The notes under the pieces were generated by a model. The model made no database searches and was not told where the DNA came from. It worked only from the letters and a program-made list of their open reading frames with translations. From Undibacterium sp. (GTDB taxonomy: Bacteria; Pseudomonadota; Gammaproteobacteria; Burkholderiales; Burkholderiaceae_D), in assembly GCF_030651495.1 (NCBI RefSeq), contig NZ_JAUSFI010000060.1, positions 1 to 64,000 on the forward strand: a DNA stretch of 64,000 nt, read 5' to 3'. Below are positions 36,043 through 45,774 of the stretch, one piece after another. The position numbers and the translations under genes are program-made. Position 1 is the first letter of the stretch. Every line of letters starts with the position of its first letter.

Positions 36043-38676
36043 ATGACTCAATCTAAGACCGATGAACACAGCAGTCATACTGACTCTTGCTGCAGCGGCA
36101 GCGCGCCTGCTGTAGCGACAACATCCACTGCGCAGCCCAGCAAAAAATATCTCGACCCCGTATGCGGCATGAGCGTCAGCAAGGACCCTGAAAAAATGGC
36201 GCGCTTTCAAGGGATTACCTATTATTTTTGCAGCCAGTCTTGCGTGACAAAATTCAATGCCGCACCGCAAGATTTTGTCAAAGCCAAGAAACTTATCCTA
36301 CCTGCAATGGCCGCAACTTCAGCCATTGCCCCCAAAGCAAAAGCCACCTGCTGTGGGGGTGGCAGCCATAGCAAGAGCAATGACGCAGCGGCACTTAAAG
36401 ATCCGGTCTGCGGCATGAGCGTGGATGAAAACAGCCCGCATCATCTTGAGCATCAAGGCCAAACCTACTATTTTTGCGCGGCAAGTTGCCTGGAAAAATT
36501 CAGCAAAGATCCTGCAGGCTACCTCGACCCTAGCAAGCGCCCCGCGCCAAAGGCGGCAGCCAAAGATGCCATTTTTACTTGCCCCATGCATCCGGAAGTG
36601 GAGCAAGTTGGCCCCGGTACCTGCCCTAAATGCGGCATGGCTTTAGAACCCAAAGAAGCCAGTACGGAAGAAGACACCAGCGAACTCGATGACATGACGC
36701 GCCGGTTCAAATTTAGCGTAGTGCTGAGTTTGCCGCTGCTACTGATGACTATGGCAGATATGCTGCCGGGGGTAAGGCTGCACGACGTCTTCGGCATGAC
36801 CGTATTCAACTGGCTGCAATTTATACTGGCGACACCGGTGGTAGTGTGGGCCGGCTGGCCGTTTTTTGAGCGCGCTATCGCTTCGTTTAAAACTGGCCAT
36901 CTGAATATGTTCAGCCTGATCGGCGTCGGTACCGCCGCCGCCTATTTATTTAGCCTGGTAGCGCTGCTGTTTCCCAATCTGCTGCCGCAGGCTTTTAAAA
37001 TGGGCGGCATGGCACCGCTGTATTTTGAAGCTGCTGCCGTCATTATCACCCTGGTTTTATTGGGCCAAGTGCTGGAATTGCGCGCACGTTCGCAAACCAA
37101 TACGGCCATTAAATCCCTGCTGGCACTGACGCCGGATACCGCCATACGGATCGCGGCCGACGGCACAGAAAGCGAAATTGCGCTCGATCAGGTACAGCTA
37201 AAAGACGTGCTGCGGGTCAAGCCCGGCGCGCATATTCCGGTCGATGGCGTGTTACTGGAAGGTCGTTCGAATGTCGATGAATCGATGATCACCGGTGAAT
37301 CTTTACCCGTCACCAAACAAGCCGGTGACAAACTCAGCGCCGGTACGATTAACCAGCAAGGCAGTTTCTCTATGCAGGCAGAACGCATAGGACGCGACAC
37401 TTTGCTCGCCAAGATCATTGACCTGGTGAACCAGGCTGGCCGTTCACGTGCACCGATCCAAAAACTTGCGGATCAAGTCTCGGCCTGGTTTGTGCCCGGC
37501 GTGATTGTCGCCGCACTCCTCGCCTTCGTAACCTGGGCGCTGGTCGGCCCGACGCCCACCTTAGCCAATGCCATGATGGCGGCAGTCTCAGTCTTGATCA
37601 TCGCCTGCCCTTGTGCGCTAGGCCTGGCAACGCCGATCTCGGTTACGGTAGGCATAGGCCGCGGCGCAACGGAAGGCGTATTGATCAAGAACGCCGAGGC
37701 GCTGGAAAGAATGGAAAAAATCGACACGCTGGTGATCGATAAAACCGGTACGCTGACCGAAGGTAAACCAGCTTTGCAAAGCGTGGTTACTGCGAACGGC
37801 TACACCGAAAATAGCTTATTGGAATTAGCACTGGCGTTAGAAAAACTCAGCGAACACCCCGTCGCACGCGCCATCATGACATACGCAGAAGCCAAGCAAA
37901 TAGCGCCAGCAGTGATCAGCGATTTCACCTCTGTTACGGGCAAGGGCGTCAGTGCCATTTCTTCCGGCAAAGCCATTTTATTAGGCAATCAGCAGTTGAT
38001 GACAGATCACGCCATCAATCTGGAGCAACTCGACAAGCGCGCAACCGAGCTCAAACAGCTAGGCCATACTGTCATGTTTCTGGCCGTCGATGGTAAAGCC
38101 GCAGGCTTGATCAGCGTAGCCGACAGCATCAAAACCACCAGCTTGCAAGCGATACAAGAGTTGCAGCAATCCGGCATACGCATCATCGTGTTAACCGGCG
38201 ACAATCGAGTCACGGCGCAAGCGGTCGCGACGCAACTCGGTTTAAGCGAAGTCCATGCGGATGTACTGCCAGCAGACAAATACGGTTTCATCCAGCAACT
38301 CCAAAAAGAAGGACGGGTGGTAGCGATGGCGGGCGATGGCATCAACGATGCGCCAGCGCTGGCGCAAGCCGATGTCGGGATTGCCATGGGCACCGGCACC
38401 GATGTCGCCATGAACAGTGCCCATGTGGTGTTGGTCAAAGGCGATTTGCGCGGCATTGTCAAAGCCCGCTCACTGAGCCAGCACACGATGAAAAACATCC
38501 GGCAAAATCTGTTCTTCGCCTTTGCCTATAATTTTATCGGCGTGCCGATCGCTGCCGGTGTCTTGTACCCGTGGTTCGGCATCTTGCTCAGCCCGATGAT
38601 CGCCAGCGCGGCCATGAGCCTGAGCTCGGTCTCGGTCATCAGTAACGCTTTGCGCCTGCGCCACAGTAAATTATAA
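36043..38676 (+). CDS. copA: Copper-translocating P-type ATPase with two YHS domains
   Basis: 877 residues from ATG 36043 (GGAG ribosome-binding site; the upstream in-frame sequence runs into the divergent promoter). Domain order: a Cys/His-rich N-terminus, YHS domain at 37-75 (DPVCGMSV...YYFCSQSC), second YHS at about 119-160, a heavy-metal-binding CPMHPEVEQVGPGTCPKCGM motif at about 178-200, then a P1B ATPase with CPC (ACPCALG near 522), DKTGTLTEG and GDGINDAPALAQADVGIAMG. YHS-bearing members resemble CopA-type copper exporters used in stress defence. Divergent MerR gene. Confidence 0.9.
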   Translation: MTQSKTDEHSSHTDSCCSGSAPAVATTSTAQPSKKYLDPVCGMSVSKDPEKMARFQGITYYFCSQSCVTKFNAAPQDFVKAKKLILPAMAATSAIAPKAKATCCGGGSHSKSNDAAALKDPVCGMSVDENSPHHLEHQGQTYYFCAASCLEKFSKDPAGYLDPSKRPAPKAAAKDAIFTCPMHPEVEQVGPGTCPKCGMALEPKEASTEEDTSELDDMTRRFKFSVVLSLPLLLMTMADMLPGVRLHDVFGMTVFNWLQFILATPVVVWAGWPFFERAIASFKTGHLNMFSLIGVGTAAAYLFSLVALLFPNLLPQAFKMGGMAPLYFEAAAVIITLVLLGQVLELRARSQTNTAIKSLLALTPDTAIRIAADGTESEIALDQVQLKDVLRVKPGAHIPVDGVLLEGRSNVDESMITGESLPVTKQAGDKLSAGTINQQGSFSMQAERIGRDTLLAKIIDLVNQAGRSRAPIQKLADQVSAWFVPGVIVAALLAFVTWALVGPTPTLANAMMAAVSVLIIACPCALGLATPISVTVGIGRGATEGVLIKNAEALERMEKIDTLVIDKTGTLTEGKPALQSVVTANGYTENSLLELALALEKLSEHPVARAIMTYAEAKQIAPAVISDFTSVTGKGVSAISSGKAILLGNQQLMTDHAINLEQLDKRATELKQLGHTVMFLAVDGKAAGLISVADSIKTTSLQAIQELQQSGIRIIVLTGDNRVTAQAVATQLGLSEVHADVLPADKYGFIQQLQKEGRVVAMAGDGINDAPALAQADVGIAMGTGTDVAMNSAHVVLVKGDLRGIVKARSLSQHTMKNIRQNLFFAFAYNFIGVPIAAGVLYPWFGILLSPMIASAAMSLSSVSVISNALRLRHSKL

Positions 38677-38739
38677 AACCTGAACCAGGAGGAGCAGGTA
38701 AAATGCTTCTCCCGCCGTATTTATTTCCACGTCTGATTG

Positions 38740-39669
38740 ATGGTCATGCCACATTTCGCTTCATTTTTTGCCTCCCTTGTTCTTGCCAGCATCCCACTCG
38801 TCACACCCGAGCTGGCACACGCCAGAAAAACACTCTCGGGCAAGCCCATCGCCAAGAGTCTGACGGTATATGCAGCGGGTGATATTGCCGACTGCAAAAA
38901 AGCACCGCCAGCAGAGAGCATGGCGGCCAAAACGGCAGCGCTGATTACAGCAGGCCTGGCACAAGACAATAAAGCGCTCGTACTCACGCTGGGCGACAAT
39001 ACTTACCCGGTAGGCAGGCCAGAAGAATTCATCAATTGCTATGACACAACCTGGGGAAAATTCAAGACAAAAACCCTGCCCTCACCGGGCAATCATGATT
39101 ACGGCATGCCCCTCGCGCTGGGTTACTACAATTATTTTGACGAACTGGCTGGGCCAGACCGGCGCGGCTATTACAGCAAAACCGCAGGCAACTGGCTGAT
39201 CCTTTCGCTCAACAGCAATCTGGGTGAAATACCCATGCAAGAACAGTTAAGCTGGCTGAAAGAACAACTCAAGGACAACAAACGGCTTTGCACACTGGCG
39301 TACTGGCATCACCCGGTATTCAGTTCAGGTGGACATAGGAGCAATGAAGTCATGCAAGAGGCTTGGAAAATGCTGGTCACTGCCAAAGCCGATATCGTAC
39401 TGGCATCGCATGATCATGACTATGAACGGTTTGTGCCGCTCAACGCAGAGGGCGAGCGCGATGACAAAAACGGCATACGCAGCTTCGTAGTCGGTACTGG
39501 TGGCGCCAGCCTGACGCCGATGTTTTTTGCCAAATCAACGACTGAAATTCGCGACAATGCGACTCATGGGGTTTTAAAGTTAAATTTACATGCCAAGAGC
39601 TATGACTGGGAATTTTTACCGGTAGAGGGTCAAATCTTTACTGATAAAGGGCAAGGCAATTGCCACTGA
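38740..39669 (+). CDS. Metallophosphoesterase (purple acid phosphatase-like), exported
   Basis: About 309 residues with a signal peptide (FFASLVLASIPLVTPELAHA). Metal ligands of the calcineurin-like fold are visible: GDIADC, TLGDNTYP, PSPGNHDYG, YWHHPVFSSGGH and ASHDHDYERF. It should hydrolyse phosphate esters in the periplasm. Start alternatives are TTG 38737, ATG 38740 and ATG 38746. It lies 63 bp after copA on the same strand; no functional tie is clear. Confidence 0.85.
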   Translation: MVMPHFASFFASLVLASIPLVTPELAHARKTLSGKPIAKSLTVYAAGDIADCKKAPPAESMAAKTAALITAGLAQDNKALVLTLGDNTYPVGRPEEFINCYDTTWGKFKTKTLPSPGNHDYGMPLALGYYNYFDELAGPDRRGYYSKTAGNWLILSLNSNLGEIPMQEQLSWLKEQLKDNKRLCTLAYWHHPVFSSGGHRSNEVMQEAWKMLVTAKADIVLASHDHDYERFVPLNAEGERDDKNGIRSFVVGTGGASLTPMFFAKSTTEIRDNATHGVLKLNLHAKSYDWEFLPVEGQIFTDKGQGNCH

Positions 39670-39845
39670 GTAGAGTCAGACCAAACGAGTGATAAGGGAT
39701 TGCTATTGGCGACACCCCAAATCACTTCAGCAAATTTATCTGGGTTGACTATACTGAATGACGGCTCAACACTGCGCCAGTTGCACCGTCCGGTGTAATT
39801 TCTGTCGCGCGGCCGTATCCTTCAGAAGCGCTTACCGGGGTCGTC

Positions 39846-40886
39846 ATGCATATCGAAGAAACACTCAAGCTTGATTTTAAAGATGTATTAATCAGGCCCA
39901 AGAGATCGACGCTCAGCTCGCGCGCCCAGGTAGAATTACAGCGCGAATTTATCTTTCATCACTCGCGTAAAACCTACCACGGCATTCCTATCATTGCCGC
40001 AAATATGGATTCCACCGGCACCATGGAAATGGCCGCAGCTTTAGGCAAACATCAGCTATCGGTTGCCCTGCACAAGCATTATGACGAAGAGATGCTGGTC
40101 AGCTATTTTTCTGGTTTACAAAAAAAATCCACCGCTTTTTATTCGATGGGGATTACCCAGGCAGACTTCGATAAATTTTCTGCGGTGATGGCCAGAGCGC
40201 AAAATGCCATCGAGTATGTCTGCATCGACGTGGCCAACGGTTACACCGAAGGCTTCATCAATTTCGTCAAAAAAGTACGCGGCAGTTATCCGCACTTAAC
40301 GATCATGGCAGGCAATGTCGTCACCGGCGACATTACCGAAGAACTGATACTGGCAGGTGCCGATATCGTCAAGGTGGGCATCGGCCCTGGCTCGGTCTGC
40401 ACTACGCGAAAAATGACCGGCGTCGGCTATCCGCAATTATCCGCCGTGATTGAATGTGCCGATGCCGCGCATGGGCTGGGCGGACAAATCTGTGCCGATG
40501 GCGGCTGTGCGGTCCCCGGCGATCTGGCCAAGGCGTTTGGTGCCGGTGCCGATTTCATCATGCTGGGCGGCATGCTGGCAGGACATGATGAATGTGCGGG
40601 CGAAATCATCGAGTCCGATGGTCAGCAGTTCAAACCTTTTTACGGCATGAGCAGTCGTGCCGCGATGGATAAATACGCCGGAGGTATCGCACCGTACCGC
40701 GCCTCCGAAGGCAAAGAAGTGCTGCTGCCGTATCGCGGCCCGGTCGAAGCTAGTCTGCTCGACATATTGGGCGGCGTGCGTTCAGCCTGTACTTATGTTG
40801 GCGCACACAAGCTCAAAGAACTCACCAAGCGCACCACCTTTATCCGTGTCACCCAGCAGCTGAATGAAGTGTTTGGCAAATCGTAG
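39846..40886 (+). CDS. guaC: GMP reductase
   Basis: 346 residues, an IMPDH/GMPR TIM barrel without CBS domains. [21 protein letters not shown] contains the catalytic Cys (about residue 185). It converts GMP to IMP with NADPH, allowing guanine salvage. It stands alone. It is convergent with tcdA, with the hairpin repeat copy C filling the gap. Confidence 0.92.
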   Translation: MHIEETLKLDFKDVLIRPKRSTLSSRAQVELQREFIFHHSRKTYHGIPIIAANMDSTGTMEMAAALGKHQLSVALHKHYDEEMLVSYFSGLQKKSTAFYSMGITQADFDKFSAVMARAQNAIEYVCIDVANGYTEGFINFVKKVRGSYPHLTIMAGNVVTGDITEELILAGADIVKVGIGPGSVCTTRKMTGVGYPQLSAVIECADAAHGLGGQICADGGCAVPGDLAKAFGAGADFIMLGGMLAGHDECAGEIIESDGQQFKPFYGMSSRAAMDKYAGGIAPYRASEGKEVLLPYRGPVEASLLDILGGVRSACTYVGAHKLKELTKRTTFIRVTQQLNEVFGKS

Positions 40887-40915
40887 CGAATTACACTTGG
40901 TAAAAATAAAAAGTG

Positions 40916-40992
40916 GCCCGCCAACACGCCTATTCCATGCGGCTTGCAGGCCAGACAGGCTGGAGAACCGCATGGAATATGCGCAAGCGGGC
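40916..40992. repeat. Dispersed hairpin repeat, copy C
   Basis: Arms 40916-40942 and 40968-40992 pair over GCCCGC and TATTCCATGCGG with an unpaired interior; an A-rich tract precedes the left arm and a T tract follows the right arm (41001-41004). It lies 29 bp after the guaC stop and 18 bp from the convergent tcdA stop, ideal for a bidirectional terminator. The apical stem reads CAGGCC...GGCTG. Confidence 0.75.
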
Positions 40993-41009
40993 AGGCCTGC
41001 TTTTAAAAT

Positions 41010-41840
41010 TCAATCAAGGTCTTGAGCCTGGACACTGGCACCAGCTGCCAGGTTGCGCAATACCTGCGCCGCCGCAGCCAGGCCAAAAGAGGCGGTAACC
41101 ACAATGGAGGAGCCGAAGCCGGCGCAGTTAAGCCCGGTGACGCCCGCCGCCGCCGCCGCGTCATCCACCTCGCAGACTTCGGCCGTCTCCGGCATCGTCA
41201 AGGCTTCCATCGAAAACACCGCGTCGATGCCGAACTTGCTCTTGCTACCACGCGGGAAACCGTAATTTTGTCGCAGACGCTTGCGCACCAGCGCCAGCAA
41301 TGGCTCTTGCTCAGTACGTGACAAATCGCGGATTTCGATTTTGCATGGATCAGTTTGCCCGCCAGCAGCACCGATCGTGATCAAGGGTATCGCATGCCGG
41401 CGGCAATACGCGATCAGGGCAGTTTTGGCTTTGACGCTGTCAATCGCATCAATCACGTAATCAAAATTTTGCTCACCTATCATGCTGTCAAGATTCTCAG
41501 GCGTGACGAAGTCTTCCACTTCCCTGACCTGGCAATACGGATTAATCTGCGCCAGCCGCTCGGCCAAGGCCGTCACCTTGGCTTTACCGAGCGTCGCGCT
41601 GGTGGCTTGAATTTGCCGGTTGATGTTCGACTCAGCGACATTATCCAGATCGATCATACTGATGCGGCCTATCGCACTGCGTGCCAAGGCCTCAACCACC
41701 CACGAGCCGACACCGCCAACACCGACCACACACACGTGCGCGTTCTTGAAGCACTCCAGCGCTGCAGCGCCATATAAGCGGGCCACGCCGCCGAAGCGAC
41801 GCTCAAAATCAATATCCAGAGAATCTTGTTGCATTTGCAT
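41010..41840 (-). CDS. tcdA: tRNA threonylcarbamoyladenosine dehydratase TcdA (ThiF/MoeB family)
   Basis: 276 residues. The Rossmann ATP site VVGVGGVGSWVVEALARSAIG and the NINRQIQATSATLGKAK stretch are hallmarks of E1-like CsdL/TcdA. The catalytic-domain end has LNCAGFGSSIVVTASFGLAAAAQV. It dehydrates t6A37 to cyclic ct6A in ANN-decoding tRNAs. ATG 41834 is an alternative start. Monocistronic and convergent with guaC. Confidence 0.9.
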   Translation of the reverse strand: MQMQQDSLDIDFERRFGGVARLYGAAALECFKNAHVCVVGVGGVGSWVVEALARSAIGRISMIDLDNVAESNINRQIQATSATLGKAKVTALAERLAQINPYCQVREVEDFVTPENLDSMIGEQNFDYVIDAIDSVKAKTALIAYCRRHAIPLITIGAAGGQTDPCKIEIRDLSRTEQEPLLALVRKRLRQNYGFPRGSKSKFGIDAVFSMEALTMPETAEVCEVDDAAAAAGVTGLNCAGFGSSIVVTASFGLAAAAQVLRNLAAGASVQAQDLD

Positions 41841-41990
41841 TAAGTAGAGTTAACCTGCCGCCATTTTACAAGAGTGCGGCCCAAGACGAGACTTTGCTTT
41901 GATCTTACTCAAGCAGCTTTCTCTAAAATATTGCATAATTTTCTTAATTTCCCGACCATTCCGACCATTCATTTCAGACTAAGAGGTTTT

Positions 41991-42527
41991 GTGGACAGCC
42001 TATTTAACAACGCGCCCGGATTTGACCAACCCTTGGGCGTACTCAAGCATTGCCATGACCGCATCCGCAAACAACTAGCTACGCTAGACAAATTGTTGCC
42101 ACACTTAGCCGTGCATGGCGCGGATGAGCAAGCCAGACAAGCGGCAAAAGCCGTGTTGCGGTATTTTTCCGAGGCAGCACCGCTGCATCATGAAGATGAA
42201 GAAATCGATTTACTGCCCACCTTGGAGCTCACCGCACAAGGCGACGATGCCGTCTTGCTCAATGAATTTTTGCCGCTGATTCTGAAACAACATGGTCAGA
42301 TGGGTGCGCAATGGAAAACATTGGAACAACAGCTCACAGCCATTGCCAATGGCACATCGGCCGCCTTATCAGAACAAGAGGTGAAACAGTTTAAAGAGAT
42401 TTACGCGGTTCACATGGAGATAGAAGAAAGCCATATCGCGCCGATGGCAAAACGGATTTTTAGTGAAGCGCAAATGAGCAAACTAGGTGCTGCGATGCAA
42501 CAGCGACGCGGCATTTCACCCATTTAA
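41991..42527 (+). CDS. Hemerythrin HHE domain-containing protein
   Basis: 178 residues from GTG 41991, which follows AAGAGG at good spacing; an upstream in-frame ATG at 41874 would add 39 unlikely residues. A four-helix hemerythrin fold is indicated by [10 protein letters not shown] (His-Asp), [22 protein letters not shown] and HMEIEESHI, the His/Glu ligands of a di-iron centre. Possible roles are oxygen or nitric oxide sensing or iron storage. It is 8 bp before pdxH and probably co-transcribed. Confidence 0.85.
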   Translation: MDSLFNNAPGFDQPLGVLKHCHDRIRKQLATLDKLLPHLAVHGADEQARQAAKAVLRYFSEAAPLHHEDEEIDLLPTLELTAQGDDAVLLNEFLPLILKQHGQMGAQWKTLEQQLTAIANGTSAALSEQEVKQFKEIYAVHMEIEESHIAPMAKRIFSEAQMSKLGAAMQQRRGISPI

Positions 42528-42535
42528 GGAAGTTT

Positions 42536-43171
42536 ATGTCTATCGCCCATCTACGCAAGGATTATCAACTGGCTAGCCTGTCCGAAACAGACGTCGCCAG
42601 CGATCCGATTCAACAATTTTCGCTCTGGTTTGAACAAGCCCTGAAAGCCGATGCAAGCGAAGCCAATGCCATGAGTCTGTCCACCGTGAATGCGCACGGT
42701 CGCCCTTCTTCACGCATCTTGCTGATCAAGGAGTTTGACCAGCGTGGTTTCACCTGGTTCACCAATTACAGCAGCAACAAAGGACATGATCTGGCGCTTC
42801 ATCCGTATGCCGCCATGCTGTTTTTCTGGCATCCGCTAGAGCGTCAGGTACGCATTGAAGGTCGGATAGAAAAACTTTCCGAGGAAGAAAACGACAGTTA
42901 TTTTCACAGTCGCCCGTTAGGCAGCCGTCATAGTGCTAACGCATCACAGCAAAGTCAGCCTATCGCTAACCGCGAACTGTTAGAAGAACGGCTCCTGGCC
43001 GTAGTGGAGGAGTTTGGCGATAACCCGCCGCGCCCCGCGCATTGGGGCGGCTATCGCCTGGTTCCGGATCGACTTGAATTCTGGCAAGGCCGTCGTTCGC
43101 GCTTGCATGACCGCGTGGTGTATACGCGCCAGCCAGACGGTAGCTGGGCCATTGGCCGTTTGCAGCCGTAA
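42536..43171 (+). CDS. pdxH: Pyridoxamine 5'-phosphate oxidase
   Basis: 211 residues, full length. [15 protein letters not shown] is the conserved N-terminus; FMN and PLP contacts include [25 protein letters not shown] and the C-terminal [10 protein letters not shown]...GRLQP. It makes pyridoxal phosphate from pyridoxine or pyridoxamine phosphate. It follows the hemerythrin gene and ends in a strong terminator. Confidence 0.95.
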   Translation: MSIAHLRKDYQLASLSETDVASDPIQQFSLWFEQALKADASEANAMSLSTVNAHGRPSSRILLIKEFDQRGFTWFTNYSSNKGHDLALHPYAAMLFFWHPLERQVRIEGRIEKLSEEENDSYFHSRPLGSRHSANASQQSQPIANRELLEERLLAVVEEFGDNPPRPAHWGGYRLVPDRLEFWQGRRSRLHDRVVYTRQPDGSWAIGRLQP

Positions 43172-43179
43172 GCGCTGAT

Positions 43180-43211
43180 GCGGTGTCATTCCCTGAGCGG
43201 AATGACACCGC
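43180..43211. terminator. Bidirectional terminator between pdxH and msrA
   Basis: A perfect 13-bp inverted repeat (43180-43192 and 43199-43211, GCGGTGTCATTCC) with a 6-base loop. It lies directly after the pdxH stop and directly next to the stop of the convergent msrA at 43213. The T tract is short. Confidence 0.75.
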
Positions 43212-43212
43212 T

Positions 43213-43743
43213 TTACGCCGCGACCGTTTTAACAAAAAACTGTCTGGCTTTGCTCACTTTCGGCGCCACCACCAAAGTGCAGTAATCATGCTGATTATTC
43301 AGCCTGAAGTAATTGTGATGATAATCTTCCGCCGGATAAAATACCGGCACCACCGCCAACTCGGTCACTAGCGGCTCATCCCTTAGGCGAGCCGTTGCTT
43401 TCATCACTTGCCGCGCCATCGCTTGCTGTTCTGGCGTGTGAAAATAGATGACTGAACGATACTGCGTTCCGACATCATTGCCCTGCCGATTTAACGTGGT
43501 CGGATCATGAATCGTAAAAAATAATTCCAGCAAGGAGCGATAGCTGATCACCGCAGTATCAAACATCAATCGCACAACCTCAGCATGTCCGGTATCGCCC
43601 TGACTAATTTGCTCATAGCGGGGATTGTGTGTTTTCCCTCCCGAATAACCAGGCTCCACGCGCTTCACTCCGCGAATTTGCTGAAATACTGCCTCGGTAC
43701 ACCAGAAGCAGCCACCACCCAAAGTGGCGATCTCTAAAGCCAT
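43213..43743 (-). CDS. msrA: Peptide methionine (S)-sulfoxide reductase MsrA, copy 1
   Basis: 176 residues with the catalytic GCFWC (Cys12), followed by QVMKAT and the C-terminal region typical of MsrA. It reduces methionine-S-sulfoxide with thioredoxin in the cytoplasm. An AAGGAGAG site precedes the ATG. A paralogue about two-thirds identical by eye lies at 44960-45499 in the same orientation, with the XRE-like gene between them. Confidence 0.92.
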   Translation of the reverse strand: MALEIATLGGGCFWCTEAVFQQIRGVKRVEPGYSGGKTHNPRYEQISQGDTGHAEVVRLMFDTAVISYRSLLELFFTIHDPTTLNRQGNDVGTQYRSVIYFHTPEQQAMARQVMKATARLRDEPLVTELAVVPVFYPAEDYHHNYFRLNNQHDYCTLVVAPKVSKARQFFVKTVAA

Positions 43744-43860
43744 GATTCTCTCCTTGTTATTCGTTCATTACCACTGGTACTAATTTAATCGATATCAGCG
43801 AACTTTTTTTACCTTACATCTGCTTATTTAGTCCGATTATCTGATTCCAGATGGGAATGA

Positions 43861-43882
43861 CTTATCGCACTCTTATCGCACT
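43861..43882. repeat. Tandem 11-bp direct repeat
   Basis: CTTATCGCACT occurs twice with no gap in the spacer between the divergent msrA and XRE-type genes. It could be an operator for either. Confidence 0.45.
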
Positions 43883-44000
43883 TCAAAAGCAATAATAATT
43901 ATCAAGCCACCAATTAATGATGGCAATATGAATACAAAGAGTGGCGAGACAAGCAGCTTGGTGTATCATTTTTCAATACTTTTTTACAATGTAAACTCCT

Positions 44001-44777
44001 ATGCCTAAAGCCACCACGCTGGTTGATTCGCTAAAACGTGAACTCAAGGCCAGAAATATCACCTACGCCGACCTGGCCCATCGCATTGCGATGTCCGAAG
44101 CCAGCGTCAAGCGCATGTTTTCGCAAAAAAACTTCACGCTACAGCGACTGGATGAGATTTTACAGGCGACTGAGATCAGCCTGCGCGATCTGGCGCTCAA
44201 TTCGGGTGAAGAATCCCTGATTTCCGAACTGACCTATGAGCAAGAGAAAGAGATCATCAACGACCCGAAAGAATTTCTGGTGGCCGTTTCGGCACTCAAT
44301 TTACTGACGGTAGAACAGATGATCAAAATCTACGATCTGAGCGAAGTAGAGGTGATTAAATATCTGCTGCGGCTGGATAAAATTGGTTTCCTGGAGTTAT
44401 TGCCAAACAATCGCGTCAAATTACTGGTGTCGCGCACCTTCCGCTGGATACCGAATGGCCCGATACAGGGCAGCTTCCGCGACCAGGCCTACGCCGAATA
44501 TCTCGAATCCGATTTTGATGGCGACCATGAACTGATGCGCCTGATCAATGTCATGCTGTCCAAACAATCGGTCGCGGCCCTGTTAAATCGCCTCAAGCAA
44601 GTCGCCCGCGAGTTTTCGGAGCAGCATCAGGAAGATGCCAAACTGCCATTTGAAGAAAAGCACAGGATGAGCTTCATGCTGGCGGCGCGGCCATGGTTGC
44701 CACAGCAATTCAAGGCGTTGGTGCGCAAAGAATATATCGAGCAATATGAAGAGAAAAAGGGCAAGAAGAAGGCTTAG
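44001..44777 (+). CDS. XRE-family helix-turn-helix regulator
   Basis: 258 residues. The N-terminal XRE domain (about 8-62) has ITYADLAHRIAMSEASVKRMF. The middle (about 85-140) looks like a second winged helix (LLTVEQMIKIYDLSEVEVIKYL), and the C-terminus ends in a Lys-rich tail. No enzymatic motif is visible. It is a conserved standalone regulator; its ligand is unknown. It sits between the two msrA genes and is convergent with the second. Confidence 0.75.
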   Translation: MPKATTLVDSLKRELKARNITYADLAHRIAMSEASVKRMFSQKNFTLQRLDEILQATEISLRDLALNSGEESLISELTYEQEKEIINDPKEFLVAVSALNLLTVEQMIKIYDLSEVEVIKYLLRLDKIGFLELLPNNRVKLLVSRTFRWIPNGPIQGSFRDQAYAEYLESDFDGDHELMRLINVMLSKQSVAALLNRLKQVAREFSEQHQEDAKLPFEEKHRMSFMLAARPWLPQQFKALVRKEYIEQYEEKKGKKKA

Positions 44778-44847
44778 TTCTGGCTCAATATTTGTGCGTC
44801 ATCCCCAAGCAGCGGGATCTCCAAATACAGCAAATCTAGCGATCAAA

Positions 44848-44927
44848 GAACGGCAAGCGCATATTCCATGGGCCTTCCAGCCCGAAAATGGCTCGAAACC
44901 CGCATGGAATATGCGCGAACGTTTTTG
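44848..44927. repeat. Dispersed hairpin repeat, copy D
   Basis: The core GCGCATATTCCATG (44857-44870) pairs with CATGGAATATGCGC (44903-44916). Flanking AACG and CGTT extend the stem, with A-rich left and T-rich right tails. The apical stem is AGCC...GGCT. It lies about 70 bp after the XRE gene stop and about 30 bp from the stop of convergent msrA copy 2. Confidence 0.75.
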
Positions 44928-44959
44928 GTTTTTAAAAAGCCATGCCGCTTTTAAAAAAA

Positions 44960-45499
44960 TCACCCTATCAATTTGCTGGCAAACAGCTTGCGCGCCTTGG
45001 CGACCTTTGGCGCCACCACCACCGCGCAATAGCCTTGCTGCGGATGCTGGCGGAAATAGTTTTGATGGTAGTCTTCCGCGATATAAAACATCGGCGCCGC
45101 CGTCAATTCCGTCACCAGAGTATCGTCCCACACCGATGCCATCGCCGCCATCACCTCCAACGCGACCGCTTGCTGCTCGGCGCTATGAAAATAAATCACC
45201 GAGCGATACTGCGTGCCGACGTCGTTGCCTTGCCGGTTCAGGGTGGTCGGGTCGTGAATCGTGAAAAAGATTTCCAATAATTCGCGGTAACTGATCACGC
45301 CAGGGTCAAAGCTCAGGCGCACCACTTCGGCATGGCCGGTCTTGCCTGTACAGATTTGCTCATAGCTAGGATTGTGCACCGAGCCGCCCGCGTAGCCTGA
45401 TTCCACCTTCAATACGCCACGTAGCTGCTGGAACACGGCTTCGGTGCACCAGAAGCAACCGCCGCCGAGAGTGGCGATTTCTATTGTTTTATCCATCAT
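44960..45499 (-). CDS. msrA: Peptide methionine (S)-sulfoxide reductase MsrA, copy 2
   Basis: 179 residues from the ATGATG at 45499 (AGGAG site). GCFWCTEAVF holds the catalytic Cys; FTIHDPTTLNRQGNDVGTQY is identical in copy 1. The longer in-frame start at 45529 is unsupported. It was the direct neighbour of the condensin-like operon before the integrative element inserted. Confidence 0.92.
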   Translation of the reverse strand: MMDKTIEIATLGGGCFWCTEAVFQQLRGVLKVESGYAGGSVHNPSYEQICTGKTGHAEVVRLSFDPGVISYRELLEIFFTIHDPTTLNRQGNDVGTQYRSVIYFHSAEQQAVALEVMAAMASVWDDTLVTELTAAPMFYIAEDYHQNYFRQHPQQGYCAVVVAPKVAKARKLFASKLIG

Positions 45500-45533
45500 G
45501 TTTTCTCCTATTGAAGGGCAACTGCACACGTTG

Positions 45534-45569
45534 CTTAGTAGTCTGTTTAGTAGTCTGCTTAGCAGGCTA
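45534..45569. repeat. Tandem 12-bp repeats upstream of msrA copy 2
   Basis: CTTAGTAGTCTG, TTTAGTAGTCTG and a degenerate CTTAGCAGGCTA follow one another. A further pair of ACTTAGACAA repeats lies at 45613-45622 and 45625-45634. They occupy the old divergent spacer between msrA copy 2 and the condensin-like operon. Confidence 0.45.
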
Positions 45570-45718
45570 TTTTCTTACATATTCAGATAATCTGTGCAGA
45601 TCACCTAAAACAACTTAGACAACCACTTAGACAAGCACTTCGATTTCCCCTATTGGCGGGCTAAATACGCATTTTTAGTTAAAACCCCGACAATACTCAA
45701 TCTGCCTGCAAGCGAGTA

Positions 45719-45752
45719 AAATGCTGCATGCTACAATTTGTTAATACTAACG
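45719..45752. other. Left attachment site (attL) of the integrative element
   Basis: The 13-bp AAATGCTGCATGC (45719-45731) is repeated directly at 54150-54162. To its right, exactly 11 bases after GCATGC, is AATACTAACG (45743-45752). The inverted form of that motif lies 11 bases outside GCATGC at the other end. The arm between core and integrase ATG is only 43 bp, as expected for an attP next to its integrase. Confidence 0.8.
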
Positions 45753-45774
45753 TGTTACAGAGAAAAGGTTTGCC

